DNA of 64,000 nucleotides from Rubrivivax sp. (lineage in GTDB: Bacteria; Pseudomonadota; Gammaproteobacteria; Burkholderiales; Burkholderiaceae): assembly GCA_016790225.1 (NCBI GenBank), contig JAEUOZ010000012.1, positions 45,667 to 109,666 of the forward strand, given 5' to 3'. A program made the translations under genes and the position numbers. Under the pieces are notes generated by a model. It was not told the origin of the DNA. It saw only the letters and a list, made by a program, of their open reading frames with translations, and searched no databases. Shown here in pieces: positions 54,500 to 63,834 of the stretch (positions are counted from its first letter, which is position 1; each line of letters opens with the position of its first letter).

Positions 54500-54931
54500 A
54501 TGTTCCAACCCTCGCAACACGACGTGCGGCGCTTCTTCTGCGACACCTGGCAGCGCCAGCGCGAAGGGCTGCCGATGGAGCCGATGCAGGCCAAGGCCGC
54601 GCCCTGGCTGCGGGAGCACCCCGAGTACGACGCCGAGCTGGCCGATCTTGCGGCTGCGCTCGAGGCGGTCTACACGGTCGAAGCGGGGCGCAGCAACCCG
54701 TTCCTGCACCTGAGCATGCACCTGAGCATCGACGAGCAGTGCGCGATCGACCAGCCCACGGGCATCCGTCAGGCGGTGGAGCTGCTCGCTGCGCGCCGGG
54801 GATCGCTGCACGAGGCCCATCACGAGGTTATGGAATGCCTGGGCGAAATGATCTGGAGTTCGCAGCGCCGCGGCCTGCCGCCGGACGGGCAGGCCTACCT
54901 GGAGGCGGTGCGTCGCCGCGCGACGCGATGA
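54500..54931 (+). CDS. DUF1841 protein
   Basis: A 143-residue cytoplasmic protein of DUF1841: MFQPSQHDVRRFFCDTWQRQ, NPFLHLSMHLSIDEQ and HEVMECLGEMIWSSQRRGLP are family hallmarks. The function is unknown. It is divergent from the nitroreductase gene, with 48 bases between starts. Confidence 0.92.
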   Translation: MFQPSQHDVRRFFCDTWQRQREGLPMEPMQAKAAPWLREHPEYDAELADLAAALEAVYTVEAGRSNPFLHLSMHLSIDEQCAIDQPTGIRQAVELLAARRGSLHEAHHEVMECLGEMIWSSQRRGLPPDGQAYLEAVRRRATR

Positions 54932-55004
54932 CTTGAGGCGAAGCGTCGCGCGGCGACGCGCTGAGGCCCCCGGCTCATCGCACGAGCGGGCGCCGCGCCG
55001 GCGC

Positions 55005-55199
55005 TCAGGCCGCCGCTTCGTAGCCCTCGTCGGCCAGGGCAGCCACAAAGGCTTGCGGCTCCTTGGCGGATTCGATGCTGACGCGGTGGCTGGGCAGGTC
55101 GATCTGCAGCCGCGCTTCGGGGTCCACGCGCTGCACGGTAGCGGTCACGCTCTTCACGCAGTGGCCGCAGGTCATGGTGGGAAGGGTCAGTTCGATCAT
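55005..55199 (-). CDS. copZ: Copper chaperone CopZ-like heavy-metal-associated protein
   Basis: A 64-residue HMA-domain protein with the metal-binding MTCGHC (Cys 11 and 14). It delivers Cu(I) to copper ATPases. It is divergent from copA across 284 bases, which carry a 9-bp tandem repeat but no recognisable CueR box. The ATG at 55199 is used; an upstream ATG adds 6 residues. Confidence 0.92.
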   Translation of the reverse strand: MIELTLPTMTCGHCVKSVTATVQRVDPEARLQIDLPSHRVSIESAKEPQAFVAALADEGYEAAA

Positions 55200-55285
55200 G
55201 GTGTTGCTCGCGGGCAAGGTTCGGGGTGATCCGAGGGCGCCAGGCGGACTTCGGGCCGCCGCGGCCTCGACGTCGGCGAGGCTTT

Positions 55286-55327
55286 GAAAGCGTCGAAAGC
55301 GTCGAAAGCGTCGAAAGCGTCGAAAGC
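55286..55327. repeat. 9-bp tandem repeat between copZ and copA
   Basis: Four exact copies of GAAAGCGTC (55286-55321) followed by a partial fifth (GAAAGC). The array lies about 150 bases upstream of the copA start. The rest of the 284-base gap shows no other feature I can identify. Confidence 0.9.
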
Positions 55328-55483
55328 CAGAGGCTAAGGGCTCGGAGTTGAGGGCAGGCTGTCAAGTGTCAAGACGGACAGGGCTTGTGGCGGACAAGAT
55401 CGGCGCCAGCTTGTAGATTCCCGGGGTTTGGCGCCGCCGCTGTGCTCTGCCCGCGCCGTGCCCCGCACTGCCCTGCCTTCCCG

Positions 55484-57739
55484 ATGCATTCTGCCGCCCT
55501 CCCCCTGAGCTCCACGCTGCGCCGCGTGGACCTGCATGTCGACGAGATGACCTGCGCCAGCTGCGTCAGCCGCGTCGAGCGCGCGCTCAAGCGCGTGCCG
55601 GGCGTCGCCGAAGCCAGCGTGAACCTGGCCACCACGCGCGCCACCGTCACCTGGGACAGCGCCGCCGCAGGCGTGGCAGAGCTGGTGGCGGCCGTGGAAA
55701 AGGCCGGCTATCCGGCGCACGAGTTTGTCGAGTCCGAAGAGCCGGACAGCGCCCCCGCCGATGCCCAGCGCGAAGACCGGCGCGAGGGCATGCTGGTGCT
55801 GGTGGGCGTGCTGCTGTGCCTGCCGCTGGTGCTGCCCATGCTGGGCGAGCTCGCGGGGCGCCACCTGATGCTGCCGCCCCTGTGGCAATGGCTGCTGGCC
55901 ACGCCGGTGCAGTTCATCCTGGGCGCGCGCTTCTACCGCGCGGGCTGGAAGGCGCTGCGTGCCGGCAGCGGCAACATGGATCTGCTGGTGGCGCTGGGCA
56001 CCAGCGCCGCCTACGGCCTCAGCCTGGTGCTCTGGGCGCGCGACGACAGCGGCATGCCGCACCTCTATTTCGAGAGCGCAGCGGTGGTCATCACCCTCGT
56101 GCGCCTGGGCAAGTGGCTGGAAGCTCGGGCGCGGCGCCAGACGCTGGCCTCGCTGCAGGCCTTGCGCGCGCTGCGTCCGGAAACCGCCACCGTGCGCCAC
56201 GGCGGGCAGGAACTCACGGTGCCGCTGAAGCTGCTGCGCGTGGGCGACGCGATGGTCATCCGCCCTGGCGAGCGCCTGCCGGCGGACGGCCGCGTGATCG
56301 AAGGGCGCAGCCACCTGGACGAATCCCTGCTCACTGGCGAAAGCCTGCCAGTGCCCAAGGAGCCTGGTGATGCCGTCACGGGCGGCGCCATCAATGGCGA
56401 GGGCTTGTTGATCGTCCAGGCATCCGCCGTGGGCGCGGAAACCCAGCTCTCGCGCATCGTGCGCCTGGTCGAATCGGCGCAGGCCCGCAAGGCACCGATC
56501 CAGCAGCGCGTGGACCAGATCAGCGCCGTCTTCGTGCCGGTGGTGCTGGTGATCGCGGCGATCACCGGGCTGGCCTGGGGTCTCTCCCAGGGTGACTGGG
56601 CCGAAGCGACGATCCATGCCGTGGCCGTGCTGGTGATCGCCTGCCCTTGCGCGCTGGGCCTGGCCACACCGGCCACGCTGATGGTGGGCACCGGTCTGGC
56701 CGCGCGGCGCGGCATCCTGGTGCGCGACGCGCAGGCGCTGGAGTTGCTGCGCCAGGTGCGTGTGGTCGCCTTCGACAAGACCGGCACGCTCACCGAAGGC
56801 AAGCCGAGGGTGCAGGCGACCCAGGCAGATCCCGCTTTCGGTGAAGGCCCCGGCGCGGTGCTGCAGCTCGCGGCAGCTCTGCAAAAAGGCAGCGAACACC
56901 CGCTCGCCCGCGCGGTACTGGCCGCGGTGGATCCCGCGGCCAGCCTGCCCTCGGCCCTGGATCTCCAGGCCGTCCCCGGCCGCGGCATCGAAGGCACCGT
57001 GGCGGGCAGGCGCCTGCGCCTGGGCAGCAGCCGGTGGCTGCAGGAGTGCGGCCTGCTGCCCGGAGATCTGGCCGGAGCTGCCGATCAACTGGGACGTCAG
57101 GGCTGCAGCCTGTCGTGGCTGATGCGCGCCGACGACGATGCGGCGACCCGCTGGCAGCGCATCGGCCTGATCGCCTTTGCTGACCAGCCCAAACCCGGCG
57201 CCGCCGCGGCGATCCAGCAGTTGCAGGCGCTCGGCTTGCGCACGGTGATGATCAGCGGCGATCACCCGGCTGCGGCGCGGACCGTGGCGCAGCAGGTCGG
57301 CATCCAGGAGGTGCTCGCCGATGTGCTGCCGCAGGCAAAGGCGGAGGCAGTGCAGTCCCTGCGCGCTGGCCTGCCGGCGGGCCAGCGGGTGGCGATGGTG
57401 GGCGATGGTGTCAACGATGCGCCGGCACTCGCCGCGGCCGATGTCGGCCTCGCGATGGCCAATGTGGGGGGCGGCACGGACGTGGCGCTGGAAACCGCCG
57501 GCCTGACCTTGATGCGCGGCGACCCCTTGCTCGTACCCCAGGCCGTGGCGCTGAGCCGGGCGATTTCCCGCAAGCTGCACCAGAACCTCTTCTGGGCCTT
57601 CATCTACAACGTGGTGGGCATCCCGCTGGCGGCGCTGGGCCTGCTCAGCCCGATGGTGGCCGGCGCTGCGATGGCGGCCAGCAGCGTCTGCGTGATCGGC
57701 AACGCGCTGCTGCTCAGGCGCTGGCGCCCGAGGTCCTGA
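55484..57739 (+). CDS. copA: Copper-exporting P1B-type ATPase
   Basis: Cu(I)-exporting inner-membrane ATPase, 751 residues. One HMA domain carries MTCASC (Cys 24 and 27). Eight membrane segments are arranged around the metal-transport CPC in [19 protein letters not shown]; the phosphorylation motif is [12 protein letters not shown]; the actuator loop TGES is in [12 protein letters not shown]; and the hinge is [25 protein letters not shown] in the nucleotide-binding domain has its His. It starts at 55484, the ATG before the HMA domain, although the frame extends upstream. Confidence 0.97.
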   Translation: MHSAALPLSSTLRRVDLHVDEMTCASCVSRVERALKRVPGVAEASVNLATTRATVTWDSAAAGVAELVAAVEKAGYPAHEFVESEEPDSAPADAQREDRREGMLVLVGVLLCLPLVLPMLGELAGRHLMLPPLWQWLLATPVQFILGARFYRAGWKALRAGSGNMDLLVALGTSAAYGLSLVLWARDDSGMPHLYFESAAVVITLVRLGKWLEARARRQTLASLQALRALRPETATVRHGGQELTVPLKLLRVGDAMVIRPGERLPADGRVIEGRSHLDESLLTGESLPVPKEPGDAVTGGAINGEGLLIVQASAVGAETQLSRIVRLVESAQARKAPIQQRVDQISAVFVPVVLVIAAITGLAWGLSQGDWAEATIHAVAVLVIACPCALGLATPATLMVGTGLAARRGILVRDAQALELLRQVRVVAFDKTGTLTEGKPRVQATQADPAFGEGPGAVLQLAAALQKGSEHPLARAVLAAVDPAASLPSALDLQAVPGRGIEGTVAGRRLRLGSSRWLQECGLLPGDLAGAADQLGRQGCSLSWLMRADDDAATRWQRIGLIAFADQPKPGAAAAIQQLQALGLRTVMISGDHPAAARTVAQQVGIQEVLADVLPQAKAEAVQSLRAGLPAGQRVAMVGDGVNDAPALAAADVGLAMANVGGGTDVALETAGLTLMRGDPLLVPQAVALSRAISRKLHQNLFWAFIYNVVGIPLAALGLLSPMVAGAAMAASSVCVIGNALLLRRWRPRS

Positions 57740-57855
57740 CAGGCCCGGCCTTCGGGCTGACTCGCCCCAGGCTCGTCGTCCGCGGCACAGGGCTCGCCGG
57801 CAGGCCGCTCATGGTGCGCCGCTGGGGCCATGCCGGCCGCTCGCAGCGGCGGCCT

Positions 57856-59091
57856 TCAGCGACGGGCCGGCAGGGCGTCACCCGCCCACAGCGCATCGAG
57901 ATTCAGCTTTGCCCAGGGCTCGGCCGGTTCGCGCCCGAGGATGCGATCCTGCGTGCGCGAAAGATCCAGCAGCCGCGGCGACACCGGCATCTGGGACTTC
58001 AGCGAATAGAAGATCTTCACCCAGGGTGTGGTGAGCGACGCCGGATGCTGCTCCACCACGATGGCCAGTTGCTGGGACTGCAGGCGCACCAGTGAACCCA
58101 CCGGGTAGATGCCCAGGCTGCGCACGAAGGCCTGGAAGATCGCTGCGTCGAAGTGGCCCTTCCAGCTGGCCATGCGGGCGATCGATTCCGCCGGATCCCA
58201 GCCCCCCTTGTACGGCCGGTTGGAGGTGATCGCGTCATAGACATCGCAGACCGCGCCCATGCGGGCGATCTGCGTCATCTGTTCGCCCGTCAGACGGTGC
58301 GGGTAGCCGCGGCCGTCGACGCGCTCGTGGTGGTGCAGGCAGACATCCAGCACCGGCTCGTCGACACCCTGGCCTTCCGACAGCAGCTGCCGGCCACGCT
58401 CCGGGTGCGAGCGCATGATCTGGAACTCCGCGTCGGTGAGCTTGCCCGGCTTGTTGAGGATCTCCAGCGGCATCAGGGCCTTGCCCATGTCGTGCAGCAG
58501 GCCGGCAAAACCGGCGGCCCTGCAGCTGTCGTCGTCCAGCCCCAGCTGGCGCGCCAGCGCCACCATCAGCGCGCACACCGCCACCGAGTGCATGTAGGTG
58601 TAGTCGTCCCGGCTCTTCAGCCGCGCCAGGCTGACGATCGCGCTGGGATTGCGATAGACCGAGGCGGAGATCTCCTCGACCAGCGGCATGCAGCGCTCGG
58701 CCTGCAAGGCCTTGCCCAGGCGCGCCTCGGCAAACATGTCGACCACGGCCTGACGGCTGCGACGGCACAGGGCCGCCGCCTGCAGGACCTCTTCGCTCAG
58801 ACCGCGCGGAGGCTCCCTCGCCGCCACCGGGCCGGACGCAGAGGCCGGGCCGGGTGTCCAGACCGCAGGAGGCGGGACGGCCTGCTCTGGCGCCTGCGGC
58901 GTCGCCACATCCAGGCCAAGCGAGACATCGATCCAGCACTCGGCCACGCCCGAGCTCTGCAGCTTGCGCAGGTCTTCGATGCTGTCGACGACAAAGCGCG
59001 TCTTCCAGAACGGGTGAGCGATCCACGAGCCCTCCAGGGCATGCAGGTGCATGCCCAGTCGGACATCGGAGACGGCAATCTTCTTGAGCAT
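57856..59091 (-). CDS. HD-GYP domain c-di-GMP phosphodiesterase-like protein
   Basis: A 411-residue signalling protein. A small N-terminal domain (DUF3391-like, residues 1-70: IAVSDVRLGMHLHALEGSW, HPFWKTRFVVDSIED) and a Pro-rich linker precede an HD-GYP domain (about 135-330). Its HD is in YMHSVAVCALMVALARQLG and LLHDMGKALMP, and the GYP signature is HHHERVDGRGYPHRL. All metal and GYP residues are visible, so it is probably an active c-di-GMP phosphodiesterase. The ATG at 59091 is used. Confidence 0.93.
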   Translation of the reverse strand: MLKKIAVSDVRLGMHLHALEGSWIAHPFWKTRFVVDSIEDLRKLQSSGVAECWIDVSLGLDVATPQAPEQAVPPPAVWTPGPASASGPVAAREPPRGLSEEVLQAAALCRRSRQAVVDMFAEARLGKALQAERCMPLVEEISASVYRNPSAIVSLARLKSRDDYTYMHSVAVCALMVALARQLGLDDDSCRAAGFAGLLHDMGKALMPLEILNKPGKLTDAEFQIMRSHPERGRQLLSEGQGVDEPVLDVCLHHHERVDGRGYPHRLTGEQMTQIARMGAVCDVYDAITSNRPYKGGWDPAESIARMASWKGHFDAAIFQAFVRSLGIYPVGSLVRLQSQQLAIVVEQHPASLTTPWVKIFYSLKSQMPVSPRLLDLSRTQDRILGREPAEPWAKLNLDALWAGDALPARR

Positions 59092-59239
59092 CGGCAAGGC
59101 AGGGCAACGGCAACAGGCGGCCGTCAGACGGATATCGGCCGGCAAGCCGCAGCACTGAACCGCAGCCGGCGCGCACCGACGCCGGGCAAGGCCTGCATCA
59201 AGGGGCCGGGCCGCGCCAACCAGGCTGGCCCAGAAGGCA

Positions 59240-59265
59240 AACGGCCGCTGGAATCAGCGGCCGTT
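59240..59265. terminator. Perfect 11-bp hairpin after cytochrome c4 gene
   Basis: AACGGCCGCTG (59240-59250) pairs exactly with CAGCGGCCGTT (59255-59265) around a GAAT loop. On the minus strand it follows the cytochrome c4 stop by about 27 bases and is followed by a weak T-tract (TTTGCCTTC), so it is a plausible terminator. Confidence 0.65.
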
Positions 59266-59291
59266 CGAGGCGGGGCAGAAGCCGCGGGTGA

Positions 59292-59942
59292 TCAGCGGAA
59301 CTTGCTTTGCGGCACGGTGCGCAGATCGCCGGGCAAGGAGCCCAGGTAGTTGGCCATCGCCTTCAGTTCGGCCGGCTTGAACTGGGCCACCTGGCCGACC
59401 ATGATGGCGTTGCTGCGGCCCACGGTGGCCAGATCCTTGGCCTTGTAGGAGCGCAGGGCCACAAACAGGTAATCGGCGTGCTGGCCGGCCAGCTTGGGAT
59501 AGGACGGATCCAGGGGCTTGCTGTAGTTCACGCCATGGCAGGAGGCGCAGGCGCCCTTGGTCAGCAGTGCCGCGACTTCAGGCGAAGGTGCGGGCACCGC
59601 TTCCGGCGCCGGCGTGCCGATGCCCTTGCCCTGCTGTTCGTAGAAGGCCCCCAGATCGGCCATGTCCTTGTCGCTCAGGGAGGCAGCGATGCCACGCATG
59701 GAAGGATGGCGGCGCTCACCCTTCTTGTAGGCCTGCAGGGAGGCCTCGATGAACTTGCCGTTCTGGCCCGCAATCATGGGCACGCGGTGCACTTCGGGGA
59801 AGCTCGACTGATAGCCCGGGATGCCGTGGCAGCCGATGCACATGGCGGCCTTTGTCTCTCCGGCCTTGGCGTCCTGCGCGCTGGCCAGCGGTGCGAAGAA
59901 CACCACGCACACGGCGGCGAGGGCTTGGATTCTCTTGATCAT
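59292..59942 (-). CDS. Cytochrome c4
   Basis: A 216-residue periplasmic di-haem cytochrome c. A signal peptide (ALAAVCVVFFAPLASAQD) is followed by two CxxCH haem sites, CIGCH (35-39) and CASCH (132-136), with GIPGYQSSFPEVHRVPMIAG and YPKLAGQHADYLFVALRSYK framing them; downstream Met ligands lie in MRGIAASLS and MVGQVAQ. It carries electrons to cbb3- or aa3-type oxidases. It starts at the ATG at 59942. It is divergent from moxR, with opposed -10-like elements between them. Confidence 0.95.
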   Translation of the reverse strand: MIKRIQALAAVCVVFFAPLASAQDAKAGETKAAMCIGCHGIPGYQSSFPEVHRVPMIAGQNGKFIEASLQAYKKGERRHPSMRGIAASLSDKDMADLGAFYEQQGKGIGTPAPEAVPAPSPEVAALLTKGACASCHGVNYSKPLDPSYPKLAGQHADYLFVALRSYKAKDLATVGRSNAIMVGQVAQFKPAELKAMANYLGSLPGDLRTVPQSKFR

Positions 59943-59989
59943 CGTCACATCCAGGAAGGGGTTTGCGGTTGCTCGCGGCAAACCAATGA

Positions 59990-59995
59990 ATTATA
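59990..59995 (-). promoter_or_regulatory. Putative -10 element for cytochrome c4
   Basis: Perfect TATAAT on the minus strand, 48 bases before the ATG; no clear -35. It lies only 11 bases from a TATACT facing the other way. Confidence 0.45.
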
Positions 59996-60005
59996 GGGGG
60001 ACGCA

Positions 60006-60011
60006 TATACT
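60006..60011 (+). promoter_or_regulatory. Putative -10 element for moxR
   Basis: TATACT (60006-60011) on the plus strand, 69 bases before the moxR ATG; the -35 region overlaps the divergent cytochrome c4 -10 element. Confidence 0.35.
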
Positions 60012-60079
60012 GATCCGGACCTTCCCACCACACCGCAGCCGCCTGGCGCCCAGCCACCCGCGGCGATGGATCACGCGAC

Positions 60080-60922
60080 ATGAAATTCCAGGGCTCCGAT
60101 CAGTACGTCGCCACGCAGGATCTGATGCTGGCCGTCAATGCCGCCATCACGCTCAAGCGCCCGCTGCTCGTCAAGGGCGAGCCCGGCACCGGCAAGACGA
60201 TGCTGGCCGAAGAAGTCTCGCGCGCGCTGGGCATGCCGCTGCTGCAGTGGCACATCAAGAGCACCACCAAGGCGCAGCAGGGCCTCTACGAATACGACGC
60301 CGTGAGCCGGCTGCGGGACAGCCAGCTCGGCGACGAGAAGGTCAAGGACATCCACAACTACATCGTCAAGGGTGTGCTGTGGCAGGCCTTCACCACGGAT
60401 CAGCCGGTGGCACTGCTGATCGACGAGATCGACAAGGCCGACATCGAGTTTCCCAACGACCTGCTGCGCGAACTGGATCGCATGGAGTTCTACGTCTACG
60501 AGACGCACGAGCTGGTCAAGGCGCGCCATAGGCCGGTGGTGTTCATCACCTCCAACAATGAAAAAGAGCTGCCGGATGCCTTCCTGCGCCGCTGCTTCTT
60601 CCACTACATCAAGTTTCCCGATGCGCAGACCATGCAGAGCATCGTGGACGTGCACTTCCCGCAGCTGAAGAAAGAGCTGCTGGGCGCGGCGCTGAAGACC
60701 TTCTACGACGTGCGCAACCTGCCCGGCCTGAAGAAGAAGCCGAGCACGAGCGAGCTGCTCGACTGGCTGAAGCTGCTCGTCGCCGAGGACATCCCGCTCG
60801 AGGCGCTGCAGAGCAAGGACGAGAAGGTGGCGGTGCCGCCGCTGGTGGGGGCGCTGCTGAAGAACGAGCAGGACGTGACGCTGTTCGAGAAGCTCGTGTT
60901 CATGCAGAGGCACAACCGCTGA
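60080..60922 (+). CDS. MoxR-family AAA+ ATPase
   Basis: A 280-residue AAA ATPase of the MoxR/RavA class. Walker A is LLVKGEPGTGKTMLAEEVS, Walker B ALLIDEIDKADIEFPNDLL, sensor 1 VVFITSNNEKELPDAFLRRC. MoxR proteins assist maturation of metalloenzymes or complexes, usually with a neighbouring VWA-domain protein; none follows here. Its stop overlaps the GNAT start (TGATG). The codon use changes part way through: from about 60,640 on, GAC replaces GAT nearly completely. Confidence 0.93.
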   Translation: MKFQGSDQYVATQDLMLAVNAAITLKRPLLVKGEPGTGKTMLAEEVSRALGMPLLQWHIKSTTKAQQGLYEYDAVSRLRDSQLGDEKVKDIHNYIVKGVLWQAFTTDQPVALLIDEIDKADIEFPNDLLRELDRMEFYVYETHELVKARHRPVVFITSNNEKELPDAFLRRCFFHYIKFPDAQTMQSIVDVHFPQLKKELLGAALKTFYDVRNLPGLKKKPSTSELLDWLKLLVAEDIPLEALQSKDEKVAVPPLVGALLKNEQDVTLFEKLVFMQRHNR

Positions 60923-61512
60923 TGGGATGGCCGGACCCGGTGACGCTGGCGGGGCCGCACGCGACGCTGCGCCCGCTCGACGCTGCGCACCACCCCGGCC
61001 TGTGCGACGCCGTGCGCGACGGCGAGCTCTGGCGGCTCTGGTACACGGCGGTCCCCTCGCCCGAGGGCATGGCCAAGGAGATCGAGCGCCGCCTCGGGCT
61101 GCAGGCCCGCGGGTCGATGCTGCCCTTCACCGTCTTCGACGAGGCCGGGCACATCGTCGGCATGACGACCTACATGAACATCGACGCGGCGAACCGGCGG
61201 GTCGAGATCGGCAGCACCTGGACCGCCGCGGCCACGCAGCGCACGGCGCTCAATACGCAGTGCAAGCGGCTGCTGCTCGGCCATGCGTTCGACGCACTCG
61301 GCTGCATCGCGGTGGAGTTCCGCACGCACCGCCTGAACACGCAGAGCCGCCGCGCCATCGAGCGCCTGGGCGCCCAGCTCGACGGCATCCTGCGCGCGCA
61401 CATGGTGGCGCCCAACGGCAGCCTGCGCGACACCGCGGTCTACAGCATCACGGCGGCCGAATGGCCGACGGTGAAGGCCCACCTCGACTGGCAACTCGCG
61501 CGGCCGCGCTGA
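60922..61512 (+). CDS. GNAT family N-acetyltransferase
   Basis: A 196-residue acetyltransferase of the RimJ/RimL-like group. It begins with the family pattern GPHATLRPLDAAHHPGL, has MTTYMNIDAANRRVEIGSTW and the acetyl-CoA region GHAFDALGCIAVEFRTHRLN with NTQSRRAIERLGAQLDGI. Substrate unknown. Its ATG overlaps the MoxR stop, so it is translationally coupled to an upstream gene with which it has no known functional link. Confidence 0.9.
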   Translation: MGWPDPVTLAGPHATLRPLDAAHHPGLCDAVRDGELWRLWYTAVPSPEGMAKEIERRLGLQARGSMLPFTVFDEAGHIVGMTTYMNIDAANRRVEIGSTWTAAATQRTALNTQCKRLLLGHAFDALGCIAVEFRTHRLNTQSRRAIERLGAQLDGILRAHMVAPNGSLRDTAVYSITAAEWPTVKAHLDWQLARPR

Positions 61513-61540
61513 GCGCTGCGCCCTCACAGGTCCCTGCACC

Positions 61541-63700
61541 ATGCCCGGCAAGACGAAGAAGACCCTCGACATCGAAGCCCTGTGGCAGATCGAGCGCATC
61601 GGCGCGCCGAGCCTCGCGCCCGACGGCGCGCAGGCCGTGGCGTCGGTGACGCGCTACTCGATGGAAGAGAACAAGGGCGCGAGCTCGCTGTGGCTGATGT
61701 CCACGCTGGGCGGCGCGCCGCGGCGCCTGACCGCGTGCGGCGACAAGGACGCGCACCCGCGCTGGAGCCCGCATGGCGACCGCATCGCCTTCACCGCCCG
61801 TCGGCCGCAGGTGGGCGTCGGCGCCGGCGAGCAGGAGGGCAAGAAGGACGAGGAGGCGCAGCTCTACCTCATCGCCCCCGACGGCGGCGAGGCCCGGCGC
61901 GCCGCCCAGGTGGCGACCGGTGTCGAGGACTTCCGCTGGTGCCCGGATGGCCGCTCGCTCGTCTTCGTGAGCTGGGTCTGGCCCGAGCTCAAGGGCACCA
62001 AGGCACAGGCGGCGCGCATGAAGGAGTGGAAGGCGCGCAAGGAAAGCGGCTACGCCACGAGCGAAGCCCAGTACCGGCACTGGGACCACAACCTGCCGAT
62101 GGGTCGCGTGGCGCACCTGCACCTGATGACGCTGCCACGCGACGACGACGACGGCGCCGCCAAGGTGCGCGACCTGTTCGAAGGCACGAGCTACGAGCTG
62201 TCGCGCGCCGAGCCCGATGCCGACTGCTTCGACATCTCGCCCGACGGCCGGCGCCTCGTCTTCGCCTTCGACCCGGCACCGACGAAGAAGCAGGACGGCC
62301 GCTTCGCGCTGGCCGAGCTCGAGCTCAAGAGCGGCCGCGTGAAGGTGATCGCCAAGGACCCGGCCTGGGACTTCCGCACGCCGCGCTACAGCCCCGATGG
62401 CGGGCGCATCGCCTTCACGGCCAGCCACCAGGCGCTCAAGCACACGATGCCGTCGCAGCTGGCGGCGTGGGACCGGGAGAGCGGCACCTGGCAGGTGGAA
62501 AGCGCCGAATGGGACCACGAGGTGCACGCGCCGCTGCTGTGGGAGGACGACGGCCAGGCCGTGCTCTTCGCCGCCGAGCAGCGCGGGCGACGGCACCTGT
62601 GGCGCTTCGAGCTCGGCGCGCGGCGCGCCGAGGTGGCGGTGCAGGGCGGCTGGGTCGTCGGCTTCGACAAGGCCGCCGGCACGCTGGTGGCGCTGGGCAA
62701 CTCGGCGACGCATCCCGAGCGCCTGTTCGCGCACCTGCCCGGCCAGGCGCCGCGGCGCATGGAGAGCTTCAACGACGCGCTGCTGGGCCGGCGGGCGGGC
62801 GGTCGCGTCGAGGAGCAGTGGATCGCCGGCGCAACCTCGGCACCCCCGGCGAAGAAGGGCAAGGGCGCGTCCGCGGCCACCACCGGCGACCCGGTGCAGC
62901 TGTGGCTCGTCTACCCGCCGGGCTTCGACGCCAAGAAGACGTACCCGATCCTGCACCTCATCCACGGCGGGCCGCACACGACCTTCGGCGACGCCTGGCA
63001 CTACCGCTGGAACGCGCAGGTCTTCGCGGCCCAGGGCTACGTGGTGGCGATGGTCAACTACCACGGCAGCTCGAGCTACGGGCATGCCTTCCTCGACAGC
63101 ATCACGCACCGCTGGGGCGAACTCGAACTGCAGGACGTGGAGGCGGCCACCGACTGGCTGCTGACGCAGCCCTGGGCCGACGCGAAGCGCGTGTTCGCCA
63201 CCGGTGGCAGCTACGGCGGCTTCATGGTGGCGTGGATGAACGGCCACGTGCCGGCGGGCCGTTATGCGGCCTACGTGTGCCACGCCGGCTGCTTCGACTG
63301 GGTGGGCATGTTCGCCGACGACGCCTGGGCCTGGCATGCCAAGGAGCTTGGCGCCTGGTACTGGGACGACATGGCCCAGGCGCACAAGCAAAGTCCGCAC
63401 GCCTTCGCGCGGCACATGAGCACGCCCACGCTCGTGATCCACGGTGCGCTCGACTACCGCGTGCCCGACGCGCAGGGCCTTGCCTACTACAACACGCTGA
63501 AGGCGCGTGGCGTCGACGCCCGGCTGCTGTGGTTCCCGGACGAGAACCACTGGATCCTGAAGCCGCGCAACAGCCGCCTCTGGTACGGCGAGTTCTTCGA
63601 CTGGCTGAAGCGGCACGATCCCGCGCAGGCGAAGACGGCGTCCGGCTCGAAGAAGGGCGGGCGGAAGCTCAAGGCGAAGCAGGGTTCCGCCTCGCGTTGA
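61541..63700 (+). CDS. S9-family prolyl oligopeptidase/dipeptidyl-aminopeptidase
   Basis: A 719-residue peptidase of the S9 (acylaminoacyl-peptidase-like) family with no signal peptide, so probably cytoplasmic. An N-terminal beta-propeller (about 1-430; repeats such as HPRWSPHGDRIAFTA and SPDGGRIAFTASHQ) precedes an alpha/beta-hydrolase domain: catalytic Ser in FATGGSYGGFMVAWM, Asp in VIHGALDYRVPDAQ and His in PDENHWILK. A lysine-rich tail ends SGSKKGGRKLKAKQ. It follows the GNAT by 28 bases. Codon use differs from genes before 60 kb. Confidence 0.94.
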   Translation: MPGKTKKTLDIEALWQIERIGAPSLAPDGAQAVASVTRYSMEENKGASSLWLMSTLGGAPRRLTACGDKDAHPRWSPHGDRIAFTARRPQVGVGAGEQEGKKDEEAQLYLIAPDGGEARRAAQVATGVEDFRWCPDGRSLVFVSWVWPELKGTKAQAARMKEWKARKESGYATSEAQYRHWDHNLPMGRVAHLHLMTLPRDDDDGAAKVRDLFEGTSYELSRAEPDADCFDISPDGRRLVFAFDPAPTKKQDGRFALAELELKSGRVKVIAKDPAWDFRTPRYSPDGGRIAFTASHQALKHTMPSQLAAWDRESGTWQVESAEWDHEVHAPLLWEDDGQAVLFAAEQRGRRHLWRFELGARRAEVAVQGGWVVGFDKAAGTLVALGNSATHPERLFAHLPGQAPRRMESFNDALLGRRAGGRVEEQWIAGATSAPPAKKGKGASAATTGDPVQLWLVYPPGFDAKKTYPILHLIHGGPHTTFGDAWHYRWNAQVFAAQGYVVAMVNYHGSSSYGHAFLDSITHRWGELELQDVEAATDWLLTQPWADAKRVFATGGSYGGFMVAWMNGHVPAGRYAAYVCHAGCFDWVGMFADDAWAWHAKELGAWYWDDMAQAHKQSPHAFARHMSTPTLVIHGALDYRVPDAQGLAYYNTLKARGVDARLLWFPDENHWILKPRNSRLWYGEFFDWLKRHDPAQAKTASGSKKGGRKLKAKQGSASR

Positions 63701-63778
63701 TGCGGCACGCGGGCCGCTGCGGCGCTGTTGCGGGCGGATCGTTCGAGGTCGGGGGCCGGCGCACGTAGGGCACGCAGA

Positions 63779-63805
63779 GCACCTCGCGCACCTCGCGCAC
63801 TTCGC
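63779..63805. repeat. 9-bp tandem repeat downstream of the S9 peptidase
   Basis: GCACCTCGC occurs twice in a row, followed by GCACTTCGC. It lies between the peptidase and the convergent GGDEF gene. The rest of this 134-base gap holds no gene I can see. Confidence 0.7.
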
Positions 63806-63834
63806 GCGCGTTTCGCGCATGGCGCACAGGGCGC

